Below are positions 19,334 through 29,865 of a stretch of DNA of 64,000 bases, in pieces. The notes under the pieces are model-generated. The model worked only from the letters and a program-made list of their open reading frames with translations, was not told the origin of the DNA and made no database searches. Source of the DNA: Pycnococcus provasolii (lineage: Eukaryota; Chlorophyta; Pseudoscourfieldiophyceae; Pseudoscourfieldiales; Pycnococcaceae); NCBI GenBank assembly GCA_938743325.2, contig OW568900.1:248001-312000 (forward strand). Reading direction: 5' to 3'. A program made the translations under genes and the position numbers. Positions within the stretch are counted from its first letter, which is position 1. Every line of letters begins with the position of its first letter.

Positions 19334-20572
19334 ATGTCGTCGCCTTGGAAGACGCGTCTGTCAAGCCAGGGAGGTGTGTGCCTGCGCAAATGTCTTTCAA
19401 GGCGTGGTGCTCATAAGAAAAACACCTTCAGTGGTCACTGTCACTGTACACGTGGTGGTGGTGGTGGTGCCACTTCTTCCGATTCTTTCAGGAGGTTTCT
19501 TCGGCTCGGTTTCGTTCGGGGTGCACCTGGGGGTGCTCGTGGTGCTCGTGCTGGTGGTCCTCCCTTGTTCCATGGGATCCATGGGTGTGTCGTTGGTGGT
19601 TCCATCACGTGTGGTGCGTCGTCCTCCTCCTCCTCCTCCTCCTCCTCCTCCTATGTGTCGTCGGCATCTTTCGGGTCACAAGATGAGCCCGGAGGAAACA
19701 CTCGTGATGATGATAATGCTCACGATGACGATTTGGCGTTCGTTCGTCTCGAATCCACGTCGGCGGCGCCTTCGCCTGCTCCTGGTAACCGTCAGGCTGT
19801 GGCGCTCGGGAAATTTGACGCCATGCACACAGGACACAGGCAACTCGTGCGCCGCGCAGCGTCACTCGGCATGCCGTGGCTGATTTCCTTCCACGGAATG
19901 GCGGAGGTGCTCGGATGGCCAGAGCGCCTTCCCGTCGTCGCGAACTCCGACAGAGAACGCGTGCTGCGCATGTGGGCGGAAGACGTGGGCGTGCCCGTTC
20001 GCGAACGCTCGCTGCCCTTCTCAGCCGTGCGCGCCCTCTCACCCGAGGCGTTCGTGCGAGACATACTCGCGGATAAGCTTGGGGCAAGTGCCGCCGTGTG
20101 CGGCGCCAACTACAGGTTTGGCCACCGTGCCGCGGGCGACGCAGATACGCTTGTCACGCTCGGGACGGAAAGGGGTGTCGACGTTGCCGTCGAGGATCTC
20201 GTCGAAGACGACGCGGCGGTCGACGCAGACGTGGTTTCCAGCTCGCGCGTTCGCAGTTGCCTCGACGAAGGGGACGTCGAGCTGGTGCACAAATTACTCG
20301 CCAGGCCGCACAGAGGAGTCGTGCACGTGCAGCACGTTGATAACGCGCGATGGCGCGTATGCAAGCGCGCGAACATTCTTCCCGCAGACGGCGCATACCA
20401 CGTGCGCGTCGCGACCGCGCACGACGAGGAGCAGGTCGCGCATCACGACGGCGACAGTGCCGTCGTGCGACTGAGTGGCGACGAGTTGGAAGTCGAGGGC
20501 GCGGCGGCTTTGCTGGAAGAGTGTGGTGACAACTGTGTTGTGTTCGCAGTGGACTTTCTCACACGCATGTAA
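19334..20572 (+). CDS. FAD synthetase (FMN adenylyltransferase), plastid RibF type
   Basis: 412 residues from the ATG at 19334; the frame is open further upstream through non-ATG codons only. The first about 155 residues are an Arg/Ser/Gly-rich plastid-targeting extension with poly-Ser and an acidic patch. The RibF nucleotidyltransferase domain starts at about 155: GKFDAMHTGHRQL carries the (H/T)xGH nucleotide-binding motif. Then come SFHGMAEVLGWPERLPVV, almost diagnostic of plant RibF1/RibF2, GANYRFGHRAAGD and SSSRVRSCLDEGD. It adenylates FMN to FAD. Like plant plastid RibF it has no clear C-terminal riboflavin kinase domain. Confidence 0.9.
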   Translation: MSSPWKTRLSSQGGVCLRKCLSRRGAHKKNTFSGHCHCTRGGGGGATSSDSFRRFLRLGFVRGAPGGARGARAGGPPLFHGIHGCVVGGSITCGASSSSSSSSSSSYVSSASFGSQDEPGGNTRDDDNAHDDDLAFVRLESTSAAPSPAPGNRQAVALGKFDAMHTGHRQLVRRAASLGMPWLISFHGMAEVLGWPERLPVVANSDRERVLRMWAEDVGVPVRERSLPFSAVRALSPEAFVRDILADKLGASAAVCGANYRFGHRAAGDADTLVTLGTERGVDVAVEDLVEDDAAVDADVVSSSRVRSCLDEGDVELVHKLLARPHRGVVHVQHVDNARWRVCKRANILPADGAYHVRVATAHDEEQVAHHDGDSAVVRLSGDELEVEGAAALLEECGDNCVVFAVDFLTRM

Positions 20573-20649
20573 GATTCTTTCGTAACTACTTATCCACATT
20601 TAAAAAGAAGAAAAAAAAAATGAAAATTCTGTATAGTTTAAGGATACTT

Positions 20650-21777
20650 TCACAGGTCAACTTCAAACGTCATGTGCTCAGGCAAGTCGCACTGCGCCGC
20701 GGATATCTTCCAGAGCAGCTTGGCATCCTCCTCGCGTCTTGCTTGCCTTGCCGGACGCTCCGGATCACCACCCGAGCCGAGGTAGCCCAGCGTCCCGTCC
20801 TCCTTCGAGCGATGCGAGACGTTCGGACACGTGAGCGCGGCTATGCTAGCACGCGCGCCCTCCGCCGCGGTGAGCAGAAAGGGCACCATCATGATCTCCT
20901 TGAGCCGAATGAGCCATGCCGGCAGTGATCGCGTGACATTCGTCATCACCTCGCCAGGGTGCACGGCGAGAGCTTCCACGCCGCACTTGTCGTCTTCGAG
21001 CTTTCGGCGCAGCTCCGCGATGAAGAGAACTTGGCACAGCTTCGAACGGCTGTACGCGGCTGCAGGTGCATACCCGCGGTCAAACTGCAGATCGGCGAGC
21101 TTGCCCACGTATCCCACCTGGTGCATCTTCGACGACACGCACACGATGCGGCTCGACATGTTGTAGTCCCCTCCGTGTGCATCCCAGTGAACCTGCGAGG
21201 CGTCGAAGAGCTCCTGGAAGAGCAAGCGCGTGAGCAGGTAGTTGGAGAGGTAGTTGGTGACGTAGTGTGCCTCGTACCCTTCACTAGTTTTTTTCCTCCC
21301 GAGCGAAAAGTCGAAGATGCCCGCGTTGTGTATGAGTCCGTGTATGTACGGTCCAACGGGCGATCCGTCTTTGTTCCTGCGGCTTCCCTCGCCCTCTCTC
21401 GCCTTCCACTTCTTTGCAAAATCGCGGCAGCTTTTCAGCGAGGAGACGTCGAGGATCATGACTTCAACGTCCGCCTCCACGCCACTTCCGTGTTTGCACC
21501 TGTGTCTGATATCCTCCGCGAGCCTATTCCCTCGCGTGGCGTCTCGGCACGCGAGAATGGTCTTCGCACCTCGTCGCGCGATCTCGTGTGCTGTGTACGT
21601 CCCGATTCCCGACGTGGGTCCTGTGACGATGAACGTTCGTCCTGTGAGGGAGGGGGGTCCGGTCCGCTCCAGAGAGAGGCATTTTCTGAGGAACATCCTC
21701 TGGAAGAAGACGTCGATCACGACGTCGACATAGTTAATAACGTAGTAGAAACAGCACTGCACTTTCTCGAGCAGCAT
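20650..21777 (-). CDS. Short-chain dehydrogenase/reductase (retinol dehydrogenase/TIC32-like)
   Basis: 375 residues from the ATG at 21777. Residues 1-30 are hydrophobic and could be a membrane anchor. The cofactor-binding TGPTSGIG is at 52-59. NAG (HNAGI) lies near 155, the active-site Ser at VCVSSKMH and the YSRSK (YxxxK) pair near 245-249. This is the classical arrangement of atypical-length SDRs that use NADP(H); ACRDATRG after the second strand favours NADP. The substrate is unknown. Related plant/algal proteins include retinol dehydrogenase-like, TIC32-like and protochlorophyllide reductase-like enzymes. Confidence 0.85.
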   Translation of the reverse strand: MLLEKVQCCFYYVINYVDVVIDVFFQRMFLRKCLSLERTGPPSLTGRTFIVTGPTSGIGTYTAHEIARRGAKTILACRDATRGNRLAEDIRHRCKHGSGVEADVEVMILDVSSLKSCRDFAKKWKAREGEGSRRNKDGSPVGPYIHGLIHNAGIFDFSLGRKKTSEGYEAHYVTNYLSNYLLTRLLFQELFDASQVHWDAHGGDYNMSSRIVCVSSKMHQVGYVGKLADLQFDRGYAPAAAYSRSKLCQVLFIAELRRKLEDDKCGVEALAVHPGEVMTNVTRSLPAWLIRLKEIMMVPFLLTAAEGARASIAALTCPNVSHRSKEDGTLGYLGSGGDPERPARQARREEDAKLLWKISAAQCDLPEHMTFEVDL

Positions 21778-22099
21778 CTTGGAGATGTTTCCACTTGGCG
21801 AATGAGAATTGATAAGCGGGATGACGGACCAGAGTGTGTGTGTGTGAGGAGGAGGGGGAGGAGGAGGGTTAGGGTTAGGGTTAGGGTTAGGGTTAGGGGT
21901 CAGGGTTAGGGCATTCGGGTTAGGGTTATGATTAGGGGTTATGATTAGGGCATTAGGGTTACGAACTCCTTTTTCAGGGAGAACTGGTGTTGGGAACTGA
22001 AACGGAAACTGAAACGGAAACGGAACTGGTGTTGATGAGTTTCATCATTTTGTTCAAACATGTCTAACTAAACTTAAGTGTGCTCCATCCTCCTCGATA
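21778..22099 (+). repeat. Intergenic region with TTAGGG array
   Basis: Upstream of the SDR gene. 21868-21896 holds five head-to-tail TTAGGG copies, followed to about 21965 by degenerate copies with GGTTATGATTAGGG variants. A GAAACGGAAACTGAAACGGAAACGGAAC run follows near 22000. Confidence 0.9.
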
Positions 22100-23632
22100 T
22101 CAACCAACCTGGGTAAGCGTGTTGTGCCTCGCTCGCCTCACACGTGCAAGCTGCATGCCCAGTCCACCGACGCCCTTCCTTGACGAACCGACGTCCTCAA
22201 GACCGCCACCCCACAGGTAGCTCAAGGCCGCACTCCGACCACCATCATTGGCGGTGCCCCTCCCGCCATGTCCGTGCGCCCTTACAGTGGCCAACAAGAT
22301 CTCAAGCAGCGCGGCGCTCTGCTCCAAAAACGGTGGAGGAGGCTTCGCGGGAGGTAACCTGCTGCCACAGTCAGCTGCAAACGGCAAGTAGATAAAGCAG
22401 TGCGTGCCCCCGCGAAGTGACACGTCAAGCACAGGACCTTGCGTGCCACGAAACAGCCCTTCGACCGACTCCGAGTCCGTCAACTTGTCCGACGTGCCGC
22501 TGATTATAATAAGAGGGGCCTTGATATTCTGTGCTGACGCAAGCAGATTTTCTTTCCCTCCGTTGCCACCATCGTCGCGCGAGACGCCAATCGTCGGTGC
22601 TATGGATACCACCGCGCGTATCGTAAAGGCGTCGTCGTTTGCCTTGGATGCGGAAACGACAGCGGCAAGCGCCGCGCCGACGGACCACCCAGCAAGAATC
22701 ACGCGCGATGGGTCTGGCTTGCACAGCAACTTCCAATCAGAAGATCCAGTTGATGTCGGATATCCCCCAGACGCGACCACCTCGATCGCCTCCTTCATGT
22801 GTTCCGCAATATTCAGGTACCACTCGAGCGGGTAGCCTTTCTTAGGAGCGAGGCCGTCATTCTCGAGCTTCTGGCTGACAACGACAATGACGCCTTGCGA
22901 CGCCACAGCTCGGAGCATCTGTTCGTTTAGGCGCACCCAGTCATCCGTCTCGATGCCAAATGCAGGGTGGATGAAGCCAAGCATGGGGCACGACGACTCG
23001 GATGTTGCTGTTGCTGTTGATGATGATGGCGGTGTCATCATCATCGTCGCAGCATTCGTCGCCTTTTGCTGTCGTTGCCCCTCTTCAAGCTCGTCGTTGT
23101 TATCGTCTGGTGCTAGCATCATCTGCTCCGCAATCCAGCTGAGTCGCCGCCGCCGCCGCCGCCGCCGTCCAGATCGTGTCCACCACTGAGTCGTCGGTCT
23201 CTCACTCGCACTTCTCGGATTGAATCTCGACACGGCAGCGTCGACACGTGCTGTGACAGCACGTGATATCGGTCCTCCTTGATAGACCGCCGATGGTGGT
23301 GATGATTGGCCAGTGCCACTGCTGCTGCCACCGGCGCCGAACGGCACATCATCCTTTTCAGACTCACGCTTGCTGACCTTTCTCGTGACTGGTGCATAGA
23401 TGGCGGCATCGTCTTTCTTGCGCACGTGTATGAGAAATTTTTCCACATCATATCGCTTATCCGCATCACCGTCATCAGAACGCGCATCTGCTACACAACA
23501 AGTAACACAACTGACGCACGCACGGCCATCTGGCGCATCATGGAAGGGCAAGAGCACGCCGACGAGCACGATGAGCATGATAAGAAGAATTCGAACACGC
23601 ATGTATGGCATCCTGAACATCGTCATCATCAT
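22100..23632 (-). CDS. Alpha/beta hydrolase (chlorophyllase/PAF-acetylhydrolase-like), membrane-anchored or secreted
   Basis: 510 residues from the first in-frame ATG at 23632. An N-terminal hydrophobic stretch (RILLIMLIVLVGVLLPF) after positive residues is a signal peptide or anchor. A long disordered region with an Arg run (about residue 160) precedes the fold. Hydrolase landmarks in order: HPAFGIETDDW and a strand GVIVVVSQK; the nucleophile elbow GWSVGAALA (GxSxG); IIISGTSDKLTDSESV with the acid; and GGTHCFI with the likely catalytic His. The order and the chlorophyllase-like HPxFG start suggest a lipase/esterase of the chlorophyllase-cutinase group; substrate unknown. Confidence 0.75.
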   Translation of the reverse strand: MMMTMFRMPYMRVRILLIMLIVLVGVLLPFHDAPDGRACVSCVTCCVADARSDDGDADKRYDVEKFLIHVRKKDDAAIYAPVTRKVSKRESEKDDVPFGAGGSSSGTGQSSPPSAVYQGGPISRAVTARVDAAVSRFNPRSASERPTTQWWTRSGRRRRRRRRLSWIAEQMMLAPDDNNDELEEGQRQQKATNAATMMMTPPSSSTATATSESSCPMLGFIHPAFGIETDDWVRLNEQMLRAVASQGVIVVVSQKLENDGLAPKKGYPLEWYLNIAEHMKEAIEVVASGGYPTSTGSSDWKLLCKPDPSRVILAGWSVGAALAAVVSASKANDDAFTIRAVVSIAPTIGVSRDDGGNGGKENLLASAQNIKAPLIIISGTSDKLTDSESVEGLFRGTQGPVLDVSLRGGTHCFIYLPFAADCGSRLPPAKPPPPFLEQSAALLEILLATVRAHGHGGRGTANDGGRSAALSYLWGGGLEDVGSSRKGVGGLGMQLARVRRARHNTLTQVG

Positions 23633-24131
23633 CCTCGTAAAATCACGCACGCACGCACGCACACGCAGCAGACACGCACACAATAATGGCGGATAACCAC
23701 AAAATTCGACGTGTGTGTGACCAACCTATTATAGGTACGAAACCTTAGGTGGAAAATTGGGAATGCGGAAATGTGACATCACAGGACCACCTTCCCACGT
23801 GCCCTCCCCTACTTACAGTACCGCTCGTTTCGGTTGAAAAAACTAATTAAAAACTGAAAATCGGAGTCCCCAAAACATATTTAAAAAAATGTTTTGGGTG
23901 GAATGTTCGGGGTTTCAGTTAGGGGTTTCAGTTCGGGGTTTCAGTTCGGGTTAGGGCTAGGAAAATCTCGGGGTTTGGGTTTTTTTTTTCTTCATCCATT
24001 TTTTTTTTTTTTTTTTTTTTCCATGTCTGTCGTAACAAGCCTGCGTCACCGACGTGTCGTCACTTCACGAAAGAAGTGACGCTTTGAACACGTATGTCGT
24101 CGGGTAGGCTCACAGATAGGCGTAACTAATC
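23633..24131. other. Intergenic region with weak telomere-like motif and poly-T
   Basis: Upstream of the hydrolase gene and beyond the 3' end of the epimerase gene. Contains three GGGTTTCAGTT(A/C)GGG repeats at about 23909-23950 ending GGGTTAGGGCTAGG, and a poly-T run of about 22 at 23999-24020. No gene seen. Confidence 0.65.
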
Positions 24132-25178
24132 TTAGGCGGTGTATACGGCGAAGCGCGTCGTCGCATTCCACGTGTCGTTCGGGTCGAGCGTCACCGGCTT
24201 CACCGCCTTGGCGTTCTCGACGCAGCAGAACGACTCGTAGCAGTCTGGCATATCTTCCCAAGGCGTCCAGACGATTGTGTCCGTGAATCCCGTCTGCTGA
24301 AGCGCGATGCCCGCGCCATTGCCGACGAGAAGAGAAACCTCGCTCGGCGAGTTTTCGAACACGCTGTCCACCGGCCCGGCGAACGTGAGCGTGCCGTTTG
24401 GCATCTCCTTCGTCGGCGGGTTTTCCGCATCCGCAACCTTGTCGAGGTACTTCATTCCGCCGAGTCCCTCAACCGCCGCGAGCTTGATGTTCACAACCTC
24501 AAAGTACGAGTGAAGCGCCGCCTGGAACGAAAATGGCTTGTCGCCCGTGTTGATGACGCGGTACTCCGTCTGCAGCTCCTCGCCGTGCAGCGTGATGGAG
24601 TAGTGCAGCTCGAACGCGTGGTCCCACATAGCGCGCGTGTACTCGTTGTCGCGCAGCGTGATCTCGACGCACGGGTCCTTGTCGTCCGGGTTCACGTCCG
24701 CGGATGTGGAGGAGACTTCCCAGTCGAGGTTTCGCGCGAAGCCGTGCTGCTGCATCTCCCCCGGCCCAAACTGCGGGAAGCAGTGCGGCATGCCTCCGCT
24801 GATGGGCTTGCTCTTGTCGAACTTCGCATCCGGTCTCACGTAGAGCACCTCGTCACCTGTCGCCTGCTTCCACGACATGACGCACCCTCCAAACAGATAA
24901 ACTTCGGCAGATGCCCCGCAAGCGTGCGTAAGTTTAACCGCAGGCAAACCTTCCCGTCCTTCGACGAACTCGACCGATCCGGGGATCGCGTACTTGATAT
25001 TAAGTGCGGCTAAGGAGTCATCAGTCACCGTCTCACTAGAGGCATAGACACGACTCCTACCTAGAGAGAGAGGAGAGCACCTAGAAGACTGACGAGTAGA
25101 TACACGACCAGCAGAGGCACCACGAGCACCTGAAAGACGAGCAGAGGCCACACGAGAACTCACAGACATCGCAGGCAT
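24132..25178 (-). CDS. Glucose-6-phosphate 1-epimerase (YeaD/aldose-1-epimerase family), plastid-targeted
   Basis: 348 residues. The first about 48 residues (SSRVASARLSGARGAS ... RSRVYAS) are a typical chloroplast transit peptide. The galactose mutarotase-like fold follows: GGCVMSW, then ISGGMPHCFPQFG, then QQHGFARNLDW (substrate-binding His and Arg), ALHSYF (catalytic His region), DTIVWTPW and ESFCCVENA with the catalytic Glu of the family. The protein is expected to interconvert alpha and beta anomers of glucose 6-phosphate. It lies in tandem with the OTC gene on the same strand. Confidence 0.88.
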   Translation of the reverse strand: MPAMSVSSRVASARLSGARGASAGRVSTRQSSRCSPLSLGRSRVYASSETVTDDSLAALNIKYAIPGSVEFVEGREGLPAVKLTHACGASAEVYLFGGCVMSWKQATGDEVLYVRPDAKFDKSKPISGGMPHCFPQFGPGEMQQHGFARNLDWEVSSTSADVNPDDKDPCVEITLRDNEYTRAMWDHAFELHYSITLHGEELQTEYRVINTGDKPFSFQAALHSYFEVVNIKLAAVEGLGGMKYLDKVADAENPPTKEMPNGTLTFAGPVDSVFENSPSEVSLLVGNGAGIALQQTGFTDTIVWTPWEDMPDCYESFCCVENAKAVKPVTLDPNDTWNATTRFAVYTA

Positions 25179-25487
25179 GACGGGGATTGATCAACAGGGC
25201 GTGAACGGGATGCCCCCGGGGGGGAGAAGTTGTTCAGTTCCCCTTGGAGATAAGATACCTGAGATCAATCCATGGTGCGGCTCAGATTCCCCTAGAGGAA
25301 AGAAACCCTAACATGCCATGCTACAAAAACCAAACCCCGAATCAGAATCAGCATTGGCGTACTGGAATTCCTCTTTAGGGTTACGGGGTACGAGAGGGTT
25401 AGGGTTTTAGGTAGGGGAGCAAACTACTTTCTTTTTTTAGCAATCAGTACGCCTGTTGTGAAAGGTTGTGATTGTTGCGATTTGTCA
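25179..25487 (+). repeat. Intergenic region with short TTAGGG-like motifs
   Basis: Upstream of the epimerase gene. TTTAGGGTTACGGGG and GAGGGTTAGGGTTTTAGG lie at about 25374-25411. Nothing else recognised. Confidence 0.7.
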
Positions 25488-27198
<1,711 letters not shown>

Positions 27199-28368
27199 AT
27201 GGCGGCTGCCGACGATGGGCGTCGCGTCATGAGCAGTGTCGTTACTGACAGTAATCCGTACAGTCGTCTCATGGCGCTCCAGCGTATGGGTATCGTTTCC
27301 AACTACACACATATTAGGCAATGCTGTGTTGCCGTCGTTGGTGTCGGGGGTGTGGGATCCGTCGCTTCGGAAATGCTCACGCGATGTGGAATCGGACGAC
27401 TTCTTCTCTACGACTATGATACCGTGGAGTTGGCGAATATGAATCGGCTTTTCTATAAACCGGAACATGCAGGCTTGTTTAAAACGGAAGCGGCATCGCG
27501 AACACTGACGGAAATTAACCCGGATGTTGCGATTGAACAGTTTAACCTGAATGTCACGACGACGTCGGGATTCGAGGCGTTCCTCGACAGCCTCTGCGAA
27601 CCTCGCGACGTTAATGACGCGTCGTCGTCAGTACCACGTCGAAGCCGCGTCGACCTCGTGCTCAGCTGCGTTGACAACTACGAGGCGCGAATCACCGTCA
27701 ACCAGGCGTGCCTCGAACTTAACCAGACGTGGTTCGAGTCTGGCGTTTCCGAGGACGCAGTCAGCGGACACATACAAAAACTCGTTCCGGGAGAAAACGC
27801 GTGCTTCGAGTGCGTTCCACCACTCGTCGTCGCAAGTGGAATCGACGAACGCACGCTCAAACGCGAAGGGGTGTGCGCCGCGTCTCTGCCGACGACCATG
27901 GGACTCGTCGCCGCCATGCTTGTGCAGAACGCGCTCAAGTACATGCTCGGATTTGGAGAGGTGGCGAGCTACGTTGGATACAACGCGCTCAAAGACTTCT
28001 TCCCGACGATGGCGGTTGGCGCTAACCTCGAGTGCAGAAATAGCATATGCAGACGAAGGCAGCAGGAATACAAGGCATTCATGGTGTCACCCGAGCAAGT
28101 GGCCAAGCTAAAGGCGGCTGAGGAGGCGGCGGCGGCGGCAGCTGCTGCCGAGGCGGCAAAACCCGTGCACGAGGAGAACGAGTGGAAGATTGAGTGCGTT
28201 GCCGACGACGACGACGTCGACGAATCCGCGGCGGCACCGAACGTTTCCGAAGGCATCACGTTTGCGATGCCTCAGCGCGAATCGCCAAAGGAGAGTGGCG
28301 ATGCCAACGTTGCGGAAACGGATGCGAGTGTTGACGACCTAGTCGCACAGCTCAAGGGATTGTCGTAA
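27199..28368 (+). CDS. UBA5: UFM1-activating enzyme E1, UBA5
   Basis: 389 residues. The family opening NPYSRLMALQRMG is followed by the adenylation-site glycine loop VAVVGVGGVGS (about 46-56), and by DYDTVELANMNRLF, the ATP/Mg-binding segment. The catalytic cysteine is Cys226 in EGVCAASLPTTMG. Zinc-binding pairs are CFEC and CRNSIC. A short C-terminal GITFAMP in an acidic tail is in the place of the UFM1/LIR-interacting sequence of animal UBA5. UBA5 adenylates UFM1 and carries it as a thioester before transfer to UFC1; UFMylation acts mainly at ER-bound ribosomes. Convergent with TFB4, with only 45 bp between stops. Confidence 0.95.
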   Translation: MAAADDGRRVMSSVVTDSNPYSRLMALQRMGIVSNYTHIRQCCVAVVGVGGVGSVASEMLTRCGIGRLLLYDYDTVELANMNRLFYKPEHAGLFKTEAASRTLTEINPDVAIEQFNLNVTTTSGFEAFLDSLCEPRDVNDASSSVPRRSRVDLVLSCVDNYEARITVNQACLELNQTWFESGVSEDAVSGHIQKLVPGENACFECVPPLVVASGIDERTLKREGVCAASLPTTMGLVAAMLVQNALKYMLGFGEVASYVGYNALKDFFPTMAVGANLECRNSICRRRQQEYKAFMVSPEQVAKLKAAEEAAAAAAAAEAAKPVHEENEWKIECVADDDDVDESAAAPNVSEGITFAMPQRESPKESGDANVAETDASVDDLVAQLKGLS

Positions 28369-28413
28369 TACGATCCATGTTACACGTAAGAAAATTACTT
28401 TGTTGTTCAAGCG

Positions 28414-29469
28414 TCACGCCGGCGCAGTTCCACCGTTGGCGTTCGACTGAGGTTCAAATGAGCTGTCGCACGCGATACACTTCGTACGTTTGTCGCGGTA
28501 CACGGCTAAGCAAATCGAGCACACGTATCCTAGTTCCACAGGCGAGTTTGTGGCAAAGCACGATGCGCGGAAGTCCACGCCGGACGTCGCCCCTTCCTCG
28601 AGATTCGCTCGTAGGTGCGGTGGAGGCAGGTACGTGTTGATCATGCATGTGAGTAGCTCCGCGCTCAGCGCGCTTGGTAGTGTCGTGCACTTCCCTCTTG
28701 TCAGGTGTGCAGCCTGCTGCAGATATGGCGAGTCGCGACCGCCAACAGCAATCGTGTCAATCGCGATGCCGTGTCTTTCTGCCGCAAAAATCGCATTCAT
28801 CGTCGGCTTGAATGCGCTCGTATCGTCGGGTGAGCCGAATAGGCAAAGCACGCGTGGCACGAGCGGCGTGCGTGCTGCACTGGCGTCGCGCATGCCTGGC
28901 GCAGCTTCCGCGGAGTCGCTCTTCAGCAGGTTCGTTGCGTTGCCGTCCGCCGCCGCCGCGGCGGCAGCACGCATGAGACACCTCTGTCTTTGTGAGTGCA
29001 CATAGCTGACGGCGCGTGCGAGTGCCCCCGCAAGGCTCGGCGTTCGCGGCTCGTCGAGCGCGCCACTGCGTTCCAGCTGCGCGAGCCGCCTCGTGACGAT
29101 CTCAGCAAGTGAGACACCCTCACCCAGACCACAAACGGGCACCTCCTCAGGAAACAGTGGCGTTGTCGTCTCACTCGCATCACTCCCGTCCTCTCCACCG
29201 TGCGTGCCTGTAGGCTCGAACACCCACTCGCATCCTCTTGGTGTGCATGCGAGCAGTGCGACCCGATTCGCCGGCTCGACGAGCAGGAATGCTTCCGTGA
29301 ATGCCAGGAGCGCGTGCACGTAGGATGCTAAGTGATCGGAAGATGATGCTAGGGGTTGCGTAGCAGAGGCCAGGAGCGCGTGCGAGACTTCGAAGCACAC
29401 GCACAGGCACGAGGAAGCGCTAGAGGCAGCGCCGTGGGTGGCAACGCCGACGACGCCGCGACCCGCCAT
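28414..29469 (-). CDS. TFIIH core subunit TFB4 (p34/GTF2H3)
   Basis: 351 residues. A von Willebrand A-like domain occupies most of the protein (CLCVCFEVSHALL at the start, VPRVLCLFGSPDD in the middle, and GIAIDTIAVGG as a later strand). The C-terminal GVDFRASCFATNSPVELGYVCS is diagnostic of TFB4, followed by a C4 zinc site (CSIC ... CIAC). TFB4 pairs with p44/SSL1 in the TFIIH core that serves RNA polymerase II initiation and nucleotide-excision repair. The Ala-rich insertion around residues 165-185 is unusual but fits the Ala bias of this genome. Confidence 0.9.
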   Translation of the reverse strand: MAGRGVVGVATHGAASSASSCLCVCFEVSHALLASATQPLASSSDHLASYVHALLAFTEAFLLVEPANRVALLACTPRGCEWVFEPTGTHGGEDGSDASETTTPLFPEEVPVCGLGEGVSLAEIVTRRLAQLERSGALDEPRTPSLAGALARAVSYVHSQRQRCLMRAAAAAAADGNATNLLKSDSAEAAPGMRDASAARTPLVPRVLCLFGSPDDTSAFKPTMNAIFAAERHGIAIDTIAVGGRDSPYLQQAAHLTRGKCTTLPSALSAELLTCMINTYLPPPHLRANLEEGATSGVDFRASCFATNSPVELGYVCSICLAVYRDKRTKCIACDSSFEPQSNANGGTAPA

Positions 29470-29865
29470 GGGGAGAAACTGAAAAAAATTTTCAACCCCG
29501 AAATCGATTCATCCGAATTGAAACCACAGGCAACAGACGGATCCCCAAGCAATCAAAAATTTGTCCATCTAAAGTAACCTGGTTTTGACTTTTTTTTTTC
29601 ACCTCAGCACGCACAGCACGCGTCGCTCACTCCTCCTGCGTGCTGTGCGTGCTTGCGAGACTTCATGAGCGACTAGGGTACCTTAGGATCATTATTGTCA
29701 GGAATATGTATGGATAGGGAAATCATTCACCTATTTGGGGAGGGATCCAGGGGAGTTAACGGTCTGCTTATTATGCATGCATGTATGCATGTATGCAGTT
29801 TTTTTTTGTGAATTTTTTAGGAACTGTGAAACTTTACCCTGGAAAGTACATACAAGTATGTACGC
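29470..29865. other. Intergenic region between tandem minus-strand genes
   Basis: No gene and no telomere-like array. An inverted pair GCACGCACAGCACGC (about 29609) and GCGTGCTGTGCGTGC (about 29638) can form a hairpin with the loop GTCGCTCACTCCTC. TGCATGCATGTATGCATGTATGCA lies at about 29774. Confidence 0.55.
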
